A stretch of DNA of 64,000 bases from Spiroplasma ixodetis Y32 (GTDB taxonomy: Bacteria; Bacillota_I; Bacilli_A; Mycoplasmatales; VBWQ01): contig NZ_CP127039.1 of NCBI RefSeq assembly GCF_030316605.1, forward strand, positions 806,001 through 870,000, given 5' to 3'. Below are positions 22,028-33,642 of the stretch, one piece after another. Position numbers and translations under genes: made by a program. The stretch's first letter is position 1, and every line of letters starts with the position of its first letter. Below the pieces are notes generated by a model. That model was given only the letters and a program-made list of their open reading frames with translations. It was not told the origin of the DNA and ran no database searches.

Positions 22028-22795
22028 TTATTTACGTCGATATTTATAAGCCATAATTGCTCCAAATATTAATGCTCCAATTCAAAGTAAACTAACTAAA
22101 ATCGGTATTCAGTAATTATCAAAAAGTGCTGCATTGATTAAATCATTTGGAGTAGCATAATTATTTCATCCTCTATTCATAATAGAAACAGGATAAGAAA
22201 AAGGAATAATTTTAGCAATAATAACTAAAACTGGTTGTCCTTTAATGGCTACATACGGAATATATTGACCCGATAAAAATGATGTTGGCAAATATAATAA
22301 TAAAGCAAAAGCATTAGCAATTTTAAAATCAGAAGCAAGAATACCAACCATTATTCCTACTGCTGAACACATAATTGATGAAAGCAGAATTGCTAGTAAT
22401 ATATAACCTCAATTAATTAGTTCTCAATTAATCTGATTATGATATAAAGCTGCACCAATTCCTAATATTCAAAAACTACCAATAAAAATTAAAATAACAT
22501 GAAATATTAAAATACTACTAATAAATTGTCATGGTTTTAATGGTGTTGCACCAATTCTTTTAATAATTATTGATTGTTTAAAATCAGAATATGTCATTGA
22601 TAAAGTAACAATTCCTAATACTGGTGAAGCTGACATCACTAACCCAGGTAATACTGTTTGTGCAGCATTTGGGTTACCAGGTGTTAATACAGCAACTAAA
22701 ATTGTTAACATAATAATAGGGAAAATAAAGCCAAAGAAGATACTATGGAAAGATTTCTTAAAATAACCAAATAATAATTGAAACATTGCTAGCAT
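22028..22795 (-). CDS. ABC-2 type transporter permease, 255 residues
   Basis: Membrane half of an ABC exporter. ATG 22793-22795 overlaps the TAA of the ATPase gene (TAATG), so the two are translationally coupled. The protein has about six hydrophobic segments, beginning FFGFIFPIIMLTILVAVL and ending YWIPILVSLLWIGALIFG, and a basic tail YKYRRK. The arrangement (early TM, amphipathic loop with IIKRIGATPLKP, then four TM with the FLSGQYIP turn) is typical of the ABC-2 family of drug or antibiotic exporters. Two Trp are TGA-coded. The substrate cannot be told. Confidence 0.85.
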
Positions 22796-23526
22796 TATTT
22801 TTTTTCCTTTCTCGCAGTTATTTCTAATGGTGTTTCTGTTTTTTCTAAATAATATTTTAATAATGAACCATATTTTTTAGTAACTTCAACAACAGTAGTA
22901 TCATCAATAATTTGACCATCCTTTAAAAAAATAATACGTTTACATAAAGCTTGGATTTCATCTAAGTTATGACTAACTAAAATTAAAGTAATGTTATTCA
23001 AACTAATTTGTTCTTGTAAAAAATTAATAATATCAATTCTTGTTTTAACATCTAAACCAGTTGAAACCTCATCACCAATATAAATTTTTGGTTGATGAAA
23101 TAATGATAAAAATAAATTAACTCTTTGTCTTTGACCACCCGATAAACTATTTACTTTACGTTTGTATAATTCTTTTAATTGAAACTTATCTAACATGCTA
23201 TTAAAAATTTCGGGTTTTATTTTATCTAAATAAATTTTATGATAAAAATTTATTAATTCTTTAACTCTTATAAAGTTAGGATAAACTTGATCTTGAAAAT
23301 TTATTCCAACAACATATGGAATATCTTTTTTATTAAAGTTATATTCAATTTCTCCTGTACTTGCATTTTTAGTATTACTAATAATCTCACATAATGTGGT
23401 TTTACCAGCACCATTAGCACCAAAAATAGCAACAGAACTACCACTCTCAATTTCTAAATTAATAGGTCCGAGTACGACATTAGCATTATATGACTTAGTA
23501 ATATTTTTAACCTTAATTACTTTCAT
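22795..23526 (-). CDS. ABC transporter ATP-binding protein, 243 residues
   Basis: Energises the adjacent ABC-2 permease. Walker A is GANGAGKTT (about 36-44), the Q-loop FQDQ is at 77-80, the signature LSGGQRQR begins at 128, Walker B is IYIGDEV with D152/E153, and the switch His is in SHNLDE at about 186. ATG 23526 follows GAAAGGAAG. An extended -10 box (TGCTATAAT, 23565-23573) lies about 40 bases upstream. Length is normal for the single-domain DrrA/CcmA-like group. Confidence 0.92.
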   Translation of the reverse strand: MKVIKVKNITKSYNANVVLGPINLEIESGSSVAIFGANGAGKTTLCEIISNTKNASTGEIEYNFNKKDIPYVVGINFQDQVYPNFIRVKELINFYHKIYLDKIKPEIFNSMLDKFQLKELYKRKVNSLSGGQRQRVNLFLSLFHQPKIYIGDEVSTGLDVKTRIDIINFLQEQISLNNITLILVSHNLDEIQALCKRIIFLKDGQIIDDTTVVEVTKKYGSLLKYYLEKTETPLEITARKEKK

Positions 23527-23642
23527 AATTACTTCCTTTCATATTATTTTAAACTATATAAATTATTATAGCATTAAAAAAATAAAATTTTATATTATAA
23601 CACCCAACATTTTTTAATTAAAATCTTTTTTAATATATTTAA

Positions 23643-24583
23643 GGCTTTTCTCCCTTTATGTACTATTTTTAAATTTTATCACATAAATGCTGAGAAAAGC
23701 CTATCTACGGACTTCTCCCCACATTTTTAAATGAAACATAGCATTACAGTTTCAAAAGTAGGTATCTTGTTGAATTTATATGCAGCTTCTTTGGCATATA
23801 AATGAACATGATGTTTTGCAACTTTGATATGTGTTTTAAATGTTCTTCGTATATGTTTTCATACTGATTCAATTTGATTGGTATTTACGCCAATTTTTGA
23901 AACATAACCATCTTGATGGTTAACTGTTTTGTGATTAGGGAAAAGTGATTTGAAATCACGATATCCTTTTCAAGAATCAGTATGTACATCACACTTTGAA
24001 GAAATATGGTTTCTTGCAAACTGCAAAAGATTTTTACTTTTTGCGTTTTTGATTACTTTCACAATTAAATTATTGGTTGTTTTTTCATAAATCCCAACAA
24101 TTAATGTTTTATTTATCAAAGATCTTCCTTGTTTTTTAAAACCCATATGTGAAAGATACATTCCATCCATTTGCACTATGCCCTCAACAATAAATTGATG
24201 TTCTTGTTTGGCAATACGATTTCTGATTTCATGACCCATTCTTCAAGCAGTTTTCAAAGTCACACCCAATTCTTTTGCAACATCAGTTGATGTAATTCCA
24301 TGTTTGGTGTTTATTCATCTAAAGATGAGATAAAATCAAAATCTCAAAGGTGTTTGTGACTTGTAAAAAATGGTGCCATGAAGAATACTAAATGTTTGAT
24401 GACATTTCAAACATCTTATTCTTCTTAAATTAGAAGTATTCAAACTTGTTCAAGAACACATGATACATTTGTTTTTCTTCAAACTTGCTATATATTTTAA
24501 ACAATCCTGTTCTGTTTGAAAAGCATTGTTGAACTCATTCAATTTCATTGTTTCCTCCACAAGTACATGTGGGGAGAAGTCCG
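23643..24583 (-). mobile_element. IS1595-family element, copy 7
   Basis: 941 bp, minus strand, 8-bp duplication ATATTTAA. It is intergenic, between the ABC operon promoter and the end of the propeller gene. Confidence 0.9.
23727..24548 (-). CDS. IS1595-family transposase (copy 7), E129G
   Basis: Full frame. Carries the MDGMYL change shared with copies 6 and 8; otherwise like copy 1. Confidence 0.85.
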
Positions 24584-26113
24584 ATATTTAATTTTAAGTA
24601 ACATTTAAAATGTTACTTAAAATTTTTATTTGAATACAAAATGCCTTCAGTTCCTGCAGCATATAAAGTATTTTCTGAATTAATTGTTAAGGCAAGAATA
24701 TGTTCATTATCATTATCTATTCCTATCATATTGCAAAAAATAGATGATTTTTTTACTTTTTTATATATTTGATTTGAATTAACACCAGCAAACAAAACAC
24801 CATCTTTATCAATAATTAATCGTTTAATTTCATGACCTGTATTTAAAATTTTAGAATACATACTTCCACTATTAATTTGATAAATATTACCATTATCAGA
24901 ACCAGCAAAAATAGTTCCAATAGTATCTACGACTAAACTTTTTATTGACCCAGCATCATTTTGTTCTTTAATTAATTGAAAATCATTTACACCGTTACTT
25001 TTATAAATTTTACCATGATTATTAGCTCCAGCAAAAACAGAACCATCTTCACCCATTGCTAAACTATTAATATAATCATGTGTTCCTAACATATGATTAA
25101 CGTTACTATTTTTATCAATGCTATACACACCATCATCATTTCCAACATAAACAATGCCGGTTTTTTTATTAACCGCTAAAGCTCATATTCAATTTGTTGA
25201 ATCTGGCAATAAAATTTTTTCAAATTTATGTATTCCATCACCTTTATAAATAGAACCAGAATCAGTTCCAACATAAACGTTATCTTCATTATCAATTACT
25301 ATATTTCTGGCAGTTTTACCGGCATCTAATCCTTCTATTAAAGTTTCTACTCCTGTAGTACTAAGTTTATAAATTCTATCTTCTTGTGTTCTAAAAATAT
25401 TACTTTGTGAATCAACACCCAAAGCATAAATTTTTTCATTTACTATTTTTTTTATTTAATAAAACAGATGAATCAGATAAATTATGAAATGTAATAGAAT
25501 CTAATTTTATATCATAAGAACTACCACTAGCACAAAACTGAGAAGAATTATGACCTGCATATTGACAATAAATATTATTATCATCGTGCCATATACATAA
25601 ATATATATGAATTCGATTTTGAGCCATAAAAATTCAAAAATTATTTTCAAACTTAAAATTAAAAGTATCATTATTTAATACTACAGGTTCATTAAATGGA
25701 GGAGCAATATACTCAGGAATAGATTTATTAATTTTATTAGTCATTAAACTTAGATTATTGTTAATAACAGGACCATTAGGATTAGTTAATTTAATATAAG
25801 AATTATTAAATGAAAGGCTAGGTCATAATAGACAAAATTCTTCTCATCTTTTTGTGTTGTTTGTTCAATTAATTAAAGTGTAGTTTTCTGATTTAAAATC
25901 TTCTCAACTATTAGTTCCATCAAATGATTGAGAATTAAATATATTAATATTTTTACTTAAATTCGTATTATTAAATTTATGATAATAAATTTCAATTAAA
26001 TTATTATCTTTATCAAAAATATAATTAATTGAATAATCTCTTGCATCATTAGAAAAGGGCAATTCATTAATTAGTTTATAAACTTTTTCTTTATCAACAA
26101 TTAAATTAATAAT

Positions 26114-27054
26114 CGGACTTCTCCCCACATGTACTTGTGGAGGAAACAATGAAATTGAATGAGTTCAACAATGCTTTTCAAACAGAACAGGATTGTTTAA
26201 AATATATAGCAAGTTTGAAGAAAAACAAATGTATCATGTGTTCTTGAACAAGTTTGAATACTTCTAATTTAAGAAGAATAAGATGTTTGAAATGTCATCA
26301 AACATTTAGTATTCTTCATGGCACCATTTTTTACAAGTCACAAACACCTTTGAGATTTTGATTTTATCTCATCTTTAGATGAATAAACACCAAACATGGA
26401 ATTACATCAACTGATGTTGCAAAAGAATTGGGTGTGACTTTGAAAACTGCTTGAAGAATGGGTCATGAAATCAGAAATCGTATTGCCAAACAAGAACATC
26501 AATTTATTGTTGAGGGCATAGTGCAAATGGATGGAATGTATCTTTCACATATGGGTTTTAAAAAACAAGGAAGATCTTTGATAAATAAAACATTAATTGT
26601 TGGGATTTATGAAAAAACAACCAATAATTTAATTGTGAAAGTAATCAAAAACGCAAAAAGTAAAAATCTTTTGCAGTTTGCAAGAAACCATATTTCTTCA
26701 AAGTGTGATGTACATACTGATTCTTGAAAAGGATATCGTGATTTCAAATCACTTTTCCCTAATCACAAAACAGTTAACCATCAAGATGGTTATGTTTCAA
26801 AAATTGGCGTAAATACCAATCAAATTGAATCAGTATGAAAACATATACGAAGAACATTTAAAACACATATCAAAGTTGCAAAACATCATGTTCATTTATA
26901 TGCCAAAGAAGCTGCATATAAATTCAACAAGATACCTACTTTTGAAATTGTAATGCTATGTTTCATTTAAAAATGTGGGGAGAAGTCCGTAGATAGGCTT
27001 TTCTCAGCATTTATGTGATAAAATTTAAAAATAGTACATAAAGGGAGAAAAGCC
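26114..27054 (+). mobile_element. IS1595-family element, copy 8
   Basis: 941 bp with the 8-bp duplication TTAATAAT, inside the propeller gene in the opposite orientation to it. Confidence 0.9.
26149..26970 (+). CDS. IS1595-family transposase (copy 8), E129G
   Basis: Full frame with the MDGMYL change and a further Thr to Ile near the end (FEIVMLCFI). Confidence 0.85.
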
Positions 27055-27788
27055 TTAATAATCTCATTAGTTAAACTTTTATTAAAACTATTTTTAATAC
27101 TAATTTTACTAATAAAATCCTTTCCTAAACTATCAGCTACACCTTTAGTAATTTTATTTTCGTGTACTGCTTTAACAATATAATATAAACCTAATGTTTC
27201 ATTTAGATTATTACTGTGTTCAACTTTATCAGCACCTACTTGATTTGAAATATCAATATGACTATTTAATCCTCCAAATTGAATATATTGTCAATCATTA
27301 TTATCACCTTCAAAATAATTATTATCATAAATACTTTCATTAGATATATTTTTTTATCTTTAGTTTTTATCACTTTTTTATAGTTAATCATTTCTTGTTT
27401 TGTATTTTCAATATTTAACTTATCCTTTTCTAAAATAAGTGTAGAATCATAATTTAAATTACCATCATTATCAACAAAAAAACTTCTCTAGCATTAATAT
27501 CATTGCTCAACTTATAATTAGCATGATTTATATCATAACTGTAAAATTTTTGATCTAAATCTGATTGATTAGTAATTCAATTACTATTTGTTAAATAATT
27601 ATATTGATTATTAAATAAATGAGTTAAGGGCTCATTTGTTGATTCTTTTTTTGGTAGTAAGGAATTTTTATTGACAACATTATTATCCGTTTTATTACTA
27701 TCAATATTAATAATGTTACTTGTGAAAAGTAATGATGCTAAAGTACTTATTGTAAATATACTTAATATTTTTTTCATAATTTTGCCCC

Positions 27789-28307
27789 CTAAGAAATAGA
27801 ACGACAAAATGGTTTAACATTTGATTTAACTTCATCATAAATTGGATCGGTATTTATTTTTTCATAAATAGGTTGTTCTTCTACTTTTTTTTGTAATATT
27901 TGCTGGTTTAATTTCATTAGTTTCTTCGGTCGTTACTTTCATATTATTTTCGCTTGTTTTATTTCTTGGTGGTAATTGTGGAGGAACATTATTACCAACT
28001 GAACTCAATGAATTTGTTTCATCTTTTACATTTTCATAAATAAATTTTTCAAAAATAGCTTTTTCTTTTATTTCTTCATAAATATGATCATCTTGATTAA
28101 AATATAAAGGATTATCAATTGAACTATTTTGATAATTTAATAATATTTTAATAGTATTAAATAAAAAAATATTGTCTTCTTTTAGTTTTTTTTCATCTCT
28201 TCTTCTATATGAAGAATTTCTTTTCTTAATTTTTGTAATTCTTTATTTTTCTTTTTAAAGTACTTTTTAAGATACTTATTATAAAATTTTCTTATAAACT
28301 TTAACAT
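27789..28307 (-). pseudogene. Putative host-interacting protein with IYEEI/IYDEV and PxLPPR motifs
   Basis: ATG 28307 follows AGAAGGAGAAAGAAA, and stop TAG is at 27789-27791. Two opposite frameshifts at A8 tracts (about 28192 and 27892) keep the overall length a multiple of three, so a slip at either restores part of the product. Joined, about 172 residues: a basic amphipathic N-terminus (MLKFIRKFYNKYLKKYFKKK), a short coiled coil (KELQKLRKEILHIEEE), then DHIYEEIKEK and KFIYENVKDE, a proline motif VPPQLPPRNK, then EQPIYEKI and TDPIYDEVKS. The four IY(E/D)x(I/V) sites look like SH2-ligand sites, and PxLPPR looks like an SH3 ligand. Bacterial effectors such as Tir, Tarp and EPIYA proteins use such sites once phosphorylated by host kinases. 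No signal peptide is seen. Function is inference. Confidence 0.55.
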
Positions 28308-28553
28308 TTTCTTTCTCCTTCTTATAAAAAAATAAAAAAATTTTAAAACAATCATGCTTTTTTTATTTTTTTATTATTTCTTAATTTCTTTTTTAATTCC
28401 AAAATGATTTTATTAGTTCTGGTGTTATTACTATTTTTATATATTTACTTAAACTTATTTTTAAAATTCTTTCGAAAAATAAAAATTTTTTATAATAAAG
28501 GTATATCAAAATTTTTAATGTCCGTATTTATTTAGTTATTTAAAATTTAATTA

Positions 28554-29494
28554 CGGACTTCTCCCCACATTTACTTGTGGAGGAAACAATGAAATTGAAT
28601 GAGTTCAACAATGCTTTTCAAACAGAACAGGATTGTTTAAAATATATAGCAAGTTTGAAGAAAAACAAATGTATCATGTGTTCTTGAACAAGTTTGAATA
28701 CTTCTAATTTAAGAAGAATAAGATGTTTGAAATGTCATCAAACATTTAGTATTCTTCATGGCACCATTTTTTACAAGTCACAAACACCTTTAAGATTTTG
28801 ATTTTATCTCATCTTTAGATGAATAAACACCAAACATGGAATTACATCAACTGATGTTGCAAAAGAATTGGGTGTGACTTTGAAAACTGCTTGAGGAATG
28901 GGTCATGAAATCAGAAATCGTATTGCCAAACAAGAACATCAATTTATTGTTGAGGGCATAGTGCAAATGGATGAAATGTATCTTTCACATATGGGTTTTA
29001 AAAAACAAGGAAGATCTTTGATAAATAAAACATTAATTGTTGGGATTTATGAAAAAACAACCAATAATTTAATTGTGAAAGTAATCAAAAACGCAAAAAG
29101 TAAAAATCTTTTGCAGTTTGCAAGAAACCATATTTGTTCAAAGTGTGATGTAAATACTGATTCTTGAAAAGGATATCGTGATTTCAAATCACTTTTCCCT
29201 AATCACAAAACAGTTAACCATCAAGATGGTTATGTTTCAAAAATTGGCGTAAATACCAATCAAATTGAATCAGTATGAAAACATATACGAAGAACATTTA
29301 AAACACATATCAAAGTTGCAAAACATCATGTTCATTTATATGCCAAAGAAGCTGCATATAAATTCAACAAGATACCTACTTTTGAAACTGTAATGCTATG
29401 TTTCATTTAAAAATGTGGGGAGAAGTCCGTAGATAGGCTTTTCTCAGCATTTATGTGATAAAATTTAAAAATAGTACATAAAGGGAGAAAAGCC
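28554..29494 (+). mobile_element. IS1595-family element, copy 9
   Basis: 941 bp, 8-bp duplication TTTAATTA. The left end has CACATTTACTT for CACATGTACTT. It is intergenic, upstream of the accessory operon at 24.6-28.3 kb, and points away from it. Confidence 0.9.
28589..29410 (+). CDS. IS1595-family transposase (copy 9)
   Basis: Full frame. Arg103 is Gly (TGAGGAATG), HISSKC is HICSKC and VHTDS is VNTDS just before the second catalytic Asp. D/D/E residues are kept. Confidence 0.85.
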
Positions 29495-29714
29495 TTTAAT
29501 TATTATAAAAGTTTAATTATAACTAAAAATAAAAAAATCATTACTTCTACCATCCTCTAAAATCACACCCGTAACTATAATAATTGTATATTAAATACAA
29601 TAAAAATAAAACGATAAATATGAATTTATTTGCTAAAATATAATAGAATTTTTTTAACATTTTTTAAACAAGATTTATTAAAATAAAATCTATTATTAAA
29701 AAGGGATTTTTATA

Positions 29715-31136
29715 TTATCCATGTGGTTCAAATGTCGGATGAGGTGCATTTTCTACTTTAGAATTAATAATATTTTTATTTCAAGGAATTACTTTATAAA
29801 ATACATAAGCACAAATAAAATCAGCTGATTTACTTAAACACGAAATCATAATTACTATTTTAATACTTAAGTCAGTTCACTGCAATAAAGCAAAAGTAAT
29901 AAAAATATCAATAAATCAAATTAAAAATAGATCAGCAATACTAATAATTAAAGTATAGCCACCAGCATAAAGAAAACTAAATAATGGTTGCATCATATTA
30001 ATGAAAAAATAAGTTACTGCTGAAAAAGCCATATATCAAACTGCAAGTTTCATAGCATTATTAGATAAATTTGGAAATAATACTTTTGGAACTCAAAAAG
30101 CACTACCCAAAATAATTAAAGCAATAACAGTTGAAATAGCAAAACTCAATTTTAATATCTTCTTAGCATTTTCTTTAGCCAGTACTAGTTCTCCTGAACC
30201 TAACTTGCTACCAACAGCATATCCAATTAAAGCATTATATCCCCTAAAAGTAGAATAAAAAATAGCAACAACACTACCAACAATTTGCACAGCGGCAACA
30301 ACTTCAGTATCACCAAAATGAGAATATAAAGCTGTTAACATTACCACTGAAACACCAAATAATACTTGACTAGCAAATAAAGGAATAAAAGTAATAATAT
30401 ATTTTTTATGTAAATCTTTTGTAAATTTAAAAATATTTCAATTAGGAGCATAAATTGGTTTTTTATAAATTAAATAACCTAACAATATAAAACATTCTAC
30501 TGCTCTTGAAATAATTAAACTTATTGCTAATCCTTCAATACCTAATTGTGGCCCCCCCCTATATGGTAATGATAAAATACAAACTAAAAATGTATTTAAG
30601 AGTAATGAGCAAATAGAAGTTATCAATGGTGTTTTAACATTACCACATGTATTCATAGTAATTGACATAATAAAAGCAAAACCTAACAATAGGTAATTTC
30701 AAGCAATTAATTTACTATATTCTTCAGCAATACCAATAGCATTTTGATGAGAATTATCTTCGGCACTAAGAATTACTCCCATAATTTGTTTACTAAATAA
30801 TTCTAATATTACAACAAAAAATATTGAAAAAATTAAAGTATAAAATAATTTTATATTAGTAGTTTCTTGAATTTTCTTCTTATCTTTAATACCTAAATAT
30901 TGAGCAGTAAAAATATTACCGGTAGCAACAATAGCAAAAAAGATATATCAAACCATATCATAAATATTACTTGATGATGCAACTCCAGCAATAGCATCAT
31001 CATTTCCAAATTGACCAACCACAAAATTATTCATTAAGTTTATTAATGTTTCAATTAAAGATTGTGCACAAATTGGAATCATAAATAATAATGCCATTTT
31101 ATAAAAGTTTAAATTATCTTTGTTTAACGTTTTCAT
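29715..31136 (-). CDS. MATE-family efflux transporter, 473 residues
   Basis: Twelve predicted membrane segments in two halves, with the MatE start MIPICAQSLIETLINLMNNFVVGQFG and the mid-protein repeat ITFIPLFASQVLFGVSVVMLT. Such proteins export drugs or metabolites against Na+ or H+. ATG 31136 has a weak ribosome site (GGGTGAAATGAT). The coding strand contains a run of eight G at 30552-30559 (LSLPYRGGPQLGIEG), in frame here. A gain or loss of one G would truncate the protein at about the sixth membrane segment. The end PHPTFEPHG is followed by an AT-rich gap up to IS1595 copy 9. Several Trp are TGA-coded. Confidence 0.88.
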
Positions 31137-31212
31137 ATCATTTCACCCAATTTAAAATTTAACTATAATAAAAAAATATATTAATGTTATTATTTAATAT
31201 TTTGTTATATTT

Positions 31213-33618
31213 TTAACGAATAATTGCTTGAAATTTTTTCTTTAATATTTCTTGAATAATACTTATTTGTCCACTTACTTTTGTTTCATCTAATTGTTCT
31301 TCTTGACTATTAAATTTCAAATTAAAAGTTAATGAGTGTTGATGTTGTGATTTTAATTTTTCATCATTATAAAAATCTACCAAAGATATTTGTTCTAAAA
31401 AATCAATATTTGCAAACATTATAGCATTTTTTACATCAGAAAATTGAATATCGCTATTAACAATAATTGATATATCACGACTTAAAGCATTAAATTTTGA
31501 TCAAAGCTTAAATTTAGAAACTACTTTTTGCTGTTCTTCTATGATTTTAACTAACTTACTACAATTAATTTCTGCTAAGAATATTTTTTCAACATTCATT
31601 ATTTTTTCAGTTTGTGGGTGCAGTGCGCCAATAGTAGCAATATGTTCTTGCTCATAAAAAATATCTGCGCTTAAATACGGATGCATTAAAGAATTATTAT
31701 TTGTTTTATAAACAATAGAGTTAAATAAATTTGGCATAACTTTTGCTAAAAAACCATCTAAAAAACCTTTAATAAAATAATACGTACTATTAGTAATTTT
31801 ATTAGTATTAATTTTTGGTCAAAAATTATCCATAATCATAAAAGCTAAATGATGATTATCATCAGTTTCATCACCTGTATAAATAGTTTCATCAGTAAAA
31901 ATTTTTAATTGTGTTTCTTTACGTGCATAATTATATTGACAAATTCTTAATAAACTATCTGTCAAACTAAAACGCATAACTTCTCTTGTTAATGTCAACG
32001 GTGCTTCTAATTTTACAGGTATTTTATATTTAAAAAAATTAAAATCATTTAATCTCTGCATACTTGTTAAACTATATGTTTTTACTTGATTAAAACCATA
32101 ACTTGTTAAATGTTGTCTTCATTTCATCATTAAATTTTCCATTGCCGTTGGTGATTTAAATGATGCATTAAATTGTGGCTTAATAACTGGTAATTTATCA
32201 TAACCAAATATTCTGGCAACTTCTTCACTAAAATCATTAGCATTATTTAAATCACTACGATGATTAGGAACTGTTACTTTTAAAATTTCTTGATTTTTTG
32301 CATCAATTTCAATTTGACAACCAATAATAGTCAAATAATTAATTATTTCATTAACCTCAAATTTTGTACCTAAAATTTTATTAATAAAATTAAAATTAAA
32401 GTTAATCACTTTTGTTTTAACTTGATAAGGAACATCATTACTAAAACCAGTAATTTCATATTTAACTTGTAATTGTCCTAAAATAAACAAATAACGTTGT
32501 AAAGCAATTAAATAATAATCAGGGACAACTGGTCTTGTTAAACGTTCTAATAATGTATTAATAAGAGCACCATGTCGCTTTGCTTGTTTACTCATTAAGG
32601 TAACATCAGGATTAATTGAAAATATAAAAACTTCTTTGGAACTTGGTTTAACTTCATATTCAATATTATGATTAACTCCTAAAACACTAAAAGCCAAATA
32701 TTTATCGTGTAATAAAATATCGCCCTCTTTAATTTGCAAATTACCTTCTGGGTATGATTTAGGTGAAATATTTAAAGATGGTTTTTTTAAAACATCAGCA
32801 CTAAAAGTAATTAAGGGTTGACCCAATTCTAACATTACTAAATGAATAATATCTTCTGATAAAGTTTTGGGTACAATATTTGCAAGTTGTAGTGTTCTTC
32901 TAATTCAAATTGGTGTTATTACAGATTTATCATCAAATTCAATCTTTAATGTTGCTAAAGCTTGAATTTTACCATTAAGAACACTAACTTGACTTTTATT
33001 ATCAAATTTTCCTATACTACTAACTTCCATTTTTTTTAAAGGAATTTTAAAATAACCGCTTAATTCTCTAGCAATACTATAAATCCCCAAACAATCACTA
33101 CGATTTACTGTTAAATCAATAAAAAAAATTGTATCATCTAAATTTAAATATTGTAACGGATTAATATTACCAACCATTGCATCATCTGGTAAATGAATAA
33201 TACCACTTAATTCTTCTTTATTCTGAACAATACCGCTTAATCCTAATTCTGTTAATGAACAAAGCATTCCTGAAGAAACAACATCTTGAATTGTTCTTTC
33301 AACAATAGTAAGACCATTACCTAAAACACTCCCTATCCTTGCTACAACAACTTTAATACCAATAACTACATTTGGTGCCCCACAAACTATAGTTAACATT
33401 TCAGTGCCTACTGTTACTTCACAAATATTTAATTTATTCGATTTAGGATGTTTAGTAATTTTAGTCATTTGACCAACAACTAAGTTTGTATTACTGAACA
33501 TTAAATTTTTTACTTGATCCACCTCAAAACCTAAACTATTTAAAGCATCAACGATTTCATAATCTTTAATGCTATTAATATTCAATCACTGCGAAATGAT
33601 TTTACGTGAAACTATCAT
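31213..33618 (-). CDS. pheT: Phenylalanyl-tRNA synthetase beta subunit, 801 residues
   Basis: Charges tRNA-Phe as an alpha2-beta2 enzyme with PheS. ATG 33618 (MIVSRKIISQWLN) lies 25 bases after the pheS stop. An N-terminal tRNA-binding OB fold (VVGQMTKITKHPKSNKLNICEV, CGAPNV) is followed by the B3/B4 editing-type region, B5 (TVPNHRSDLNNANDFSEEVARIFGYDKLP) and a C-terminal anticodon-binding-like domain (SADIFYEQEHIATIGALHP). The frame is intact over 2.4 kb with TGA as Trp. Confidence 0.95.
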
Positions 33619-33642
33619 TTTATTTTATACTCCTTTTAATTT

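Larger units (their letters stand above)
24613..27777 (-). pseudogene. Secreted beta-propeller protein, frameshifted and split by IS1595 copy 8
   Basis: ATG 27777 follows TAGGGGGCAAAATT. The start MKKILSIFTISTLASLLF is a signal peptide without a lipobox Cys. The C-terminal third has about six repeats of roughly 42 residues with consensus hhhD..g.hhhG...g.IY, for example VIDNEDNVYVGTDSGSIYK, VVDTIGTIFAGSDNGNIYQ and IIDKDGVLFAGVNSNQIYK. This predicts a propeller like the two-component-regulator or WD-type blades. Frameshifts lie at A/T runs near 25445, 27347 and 27481. IS1595 copy 8 interrupts at 26114-27054 with its duplication in frame. The stop of the upstream gene is 11 bases from this start, so the two form an operon. 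A fragment of a paralogue is at 40230-40481. Probable role is surface binding; unproven. Confidence 0.7.
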
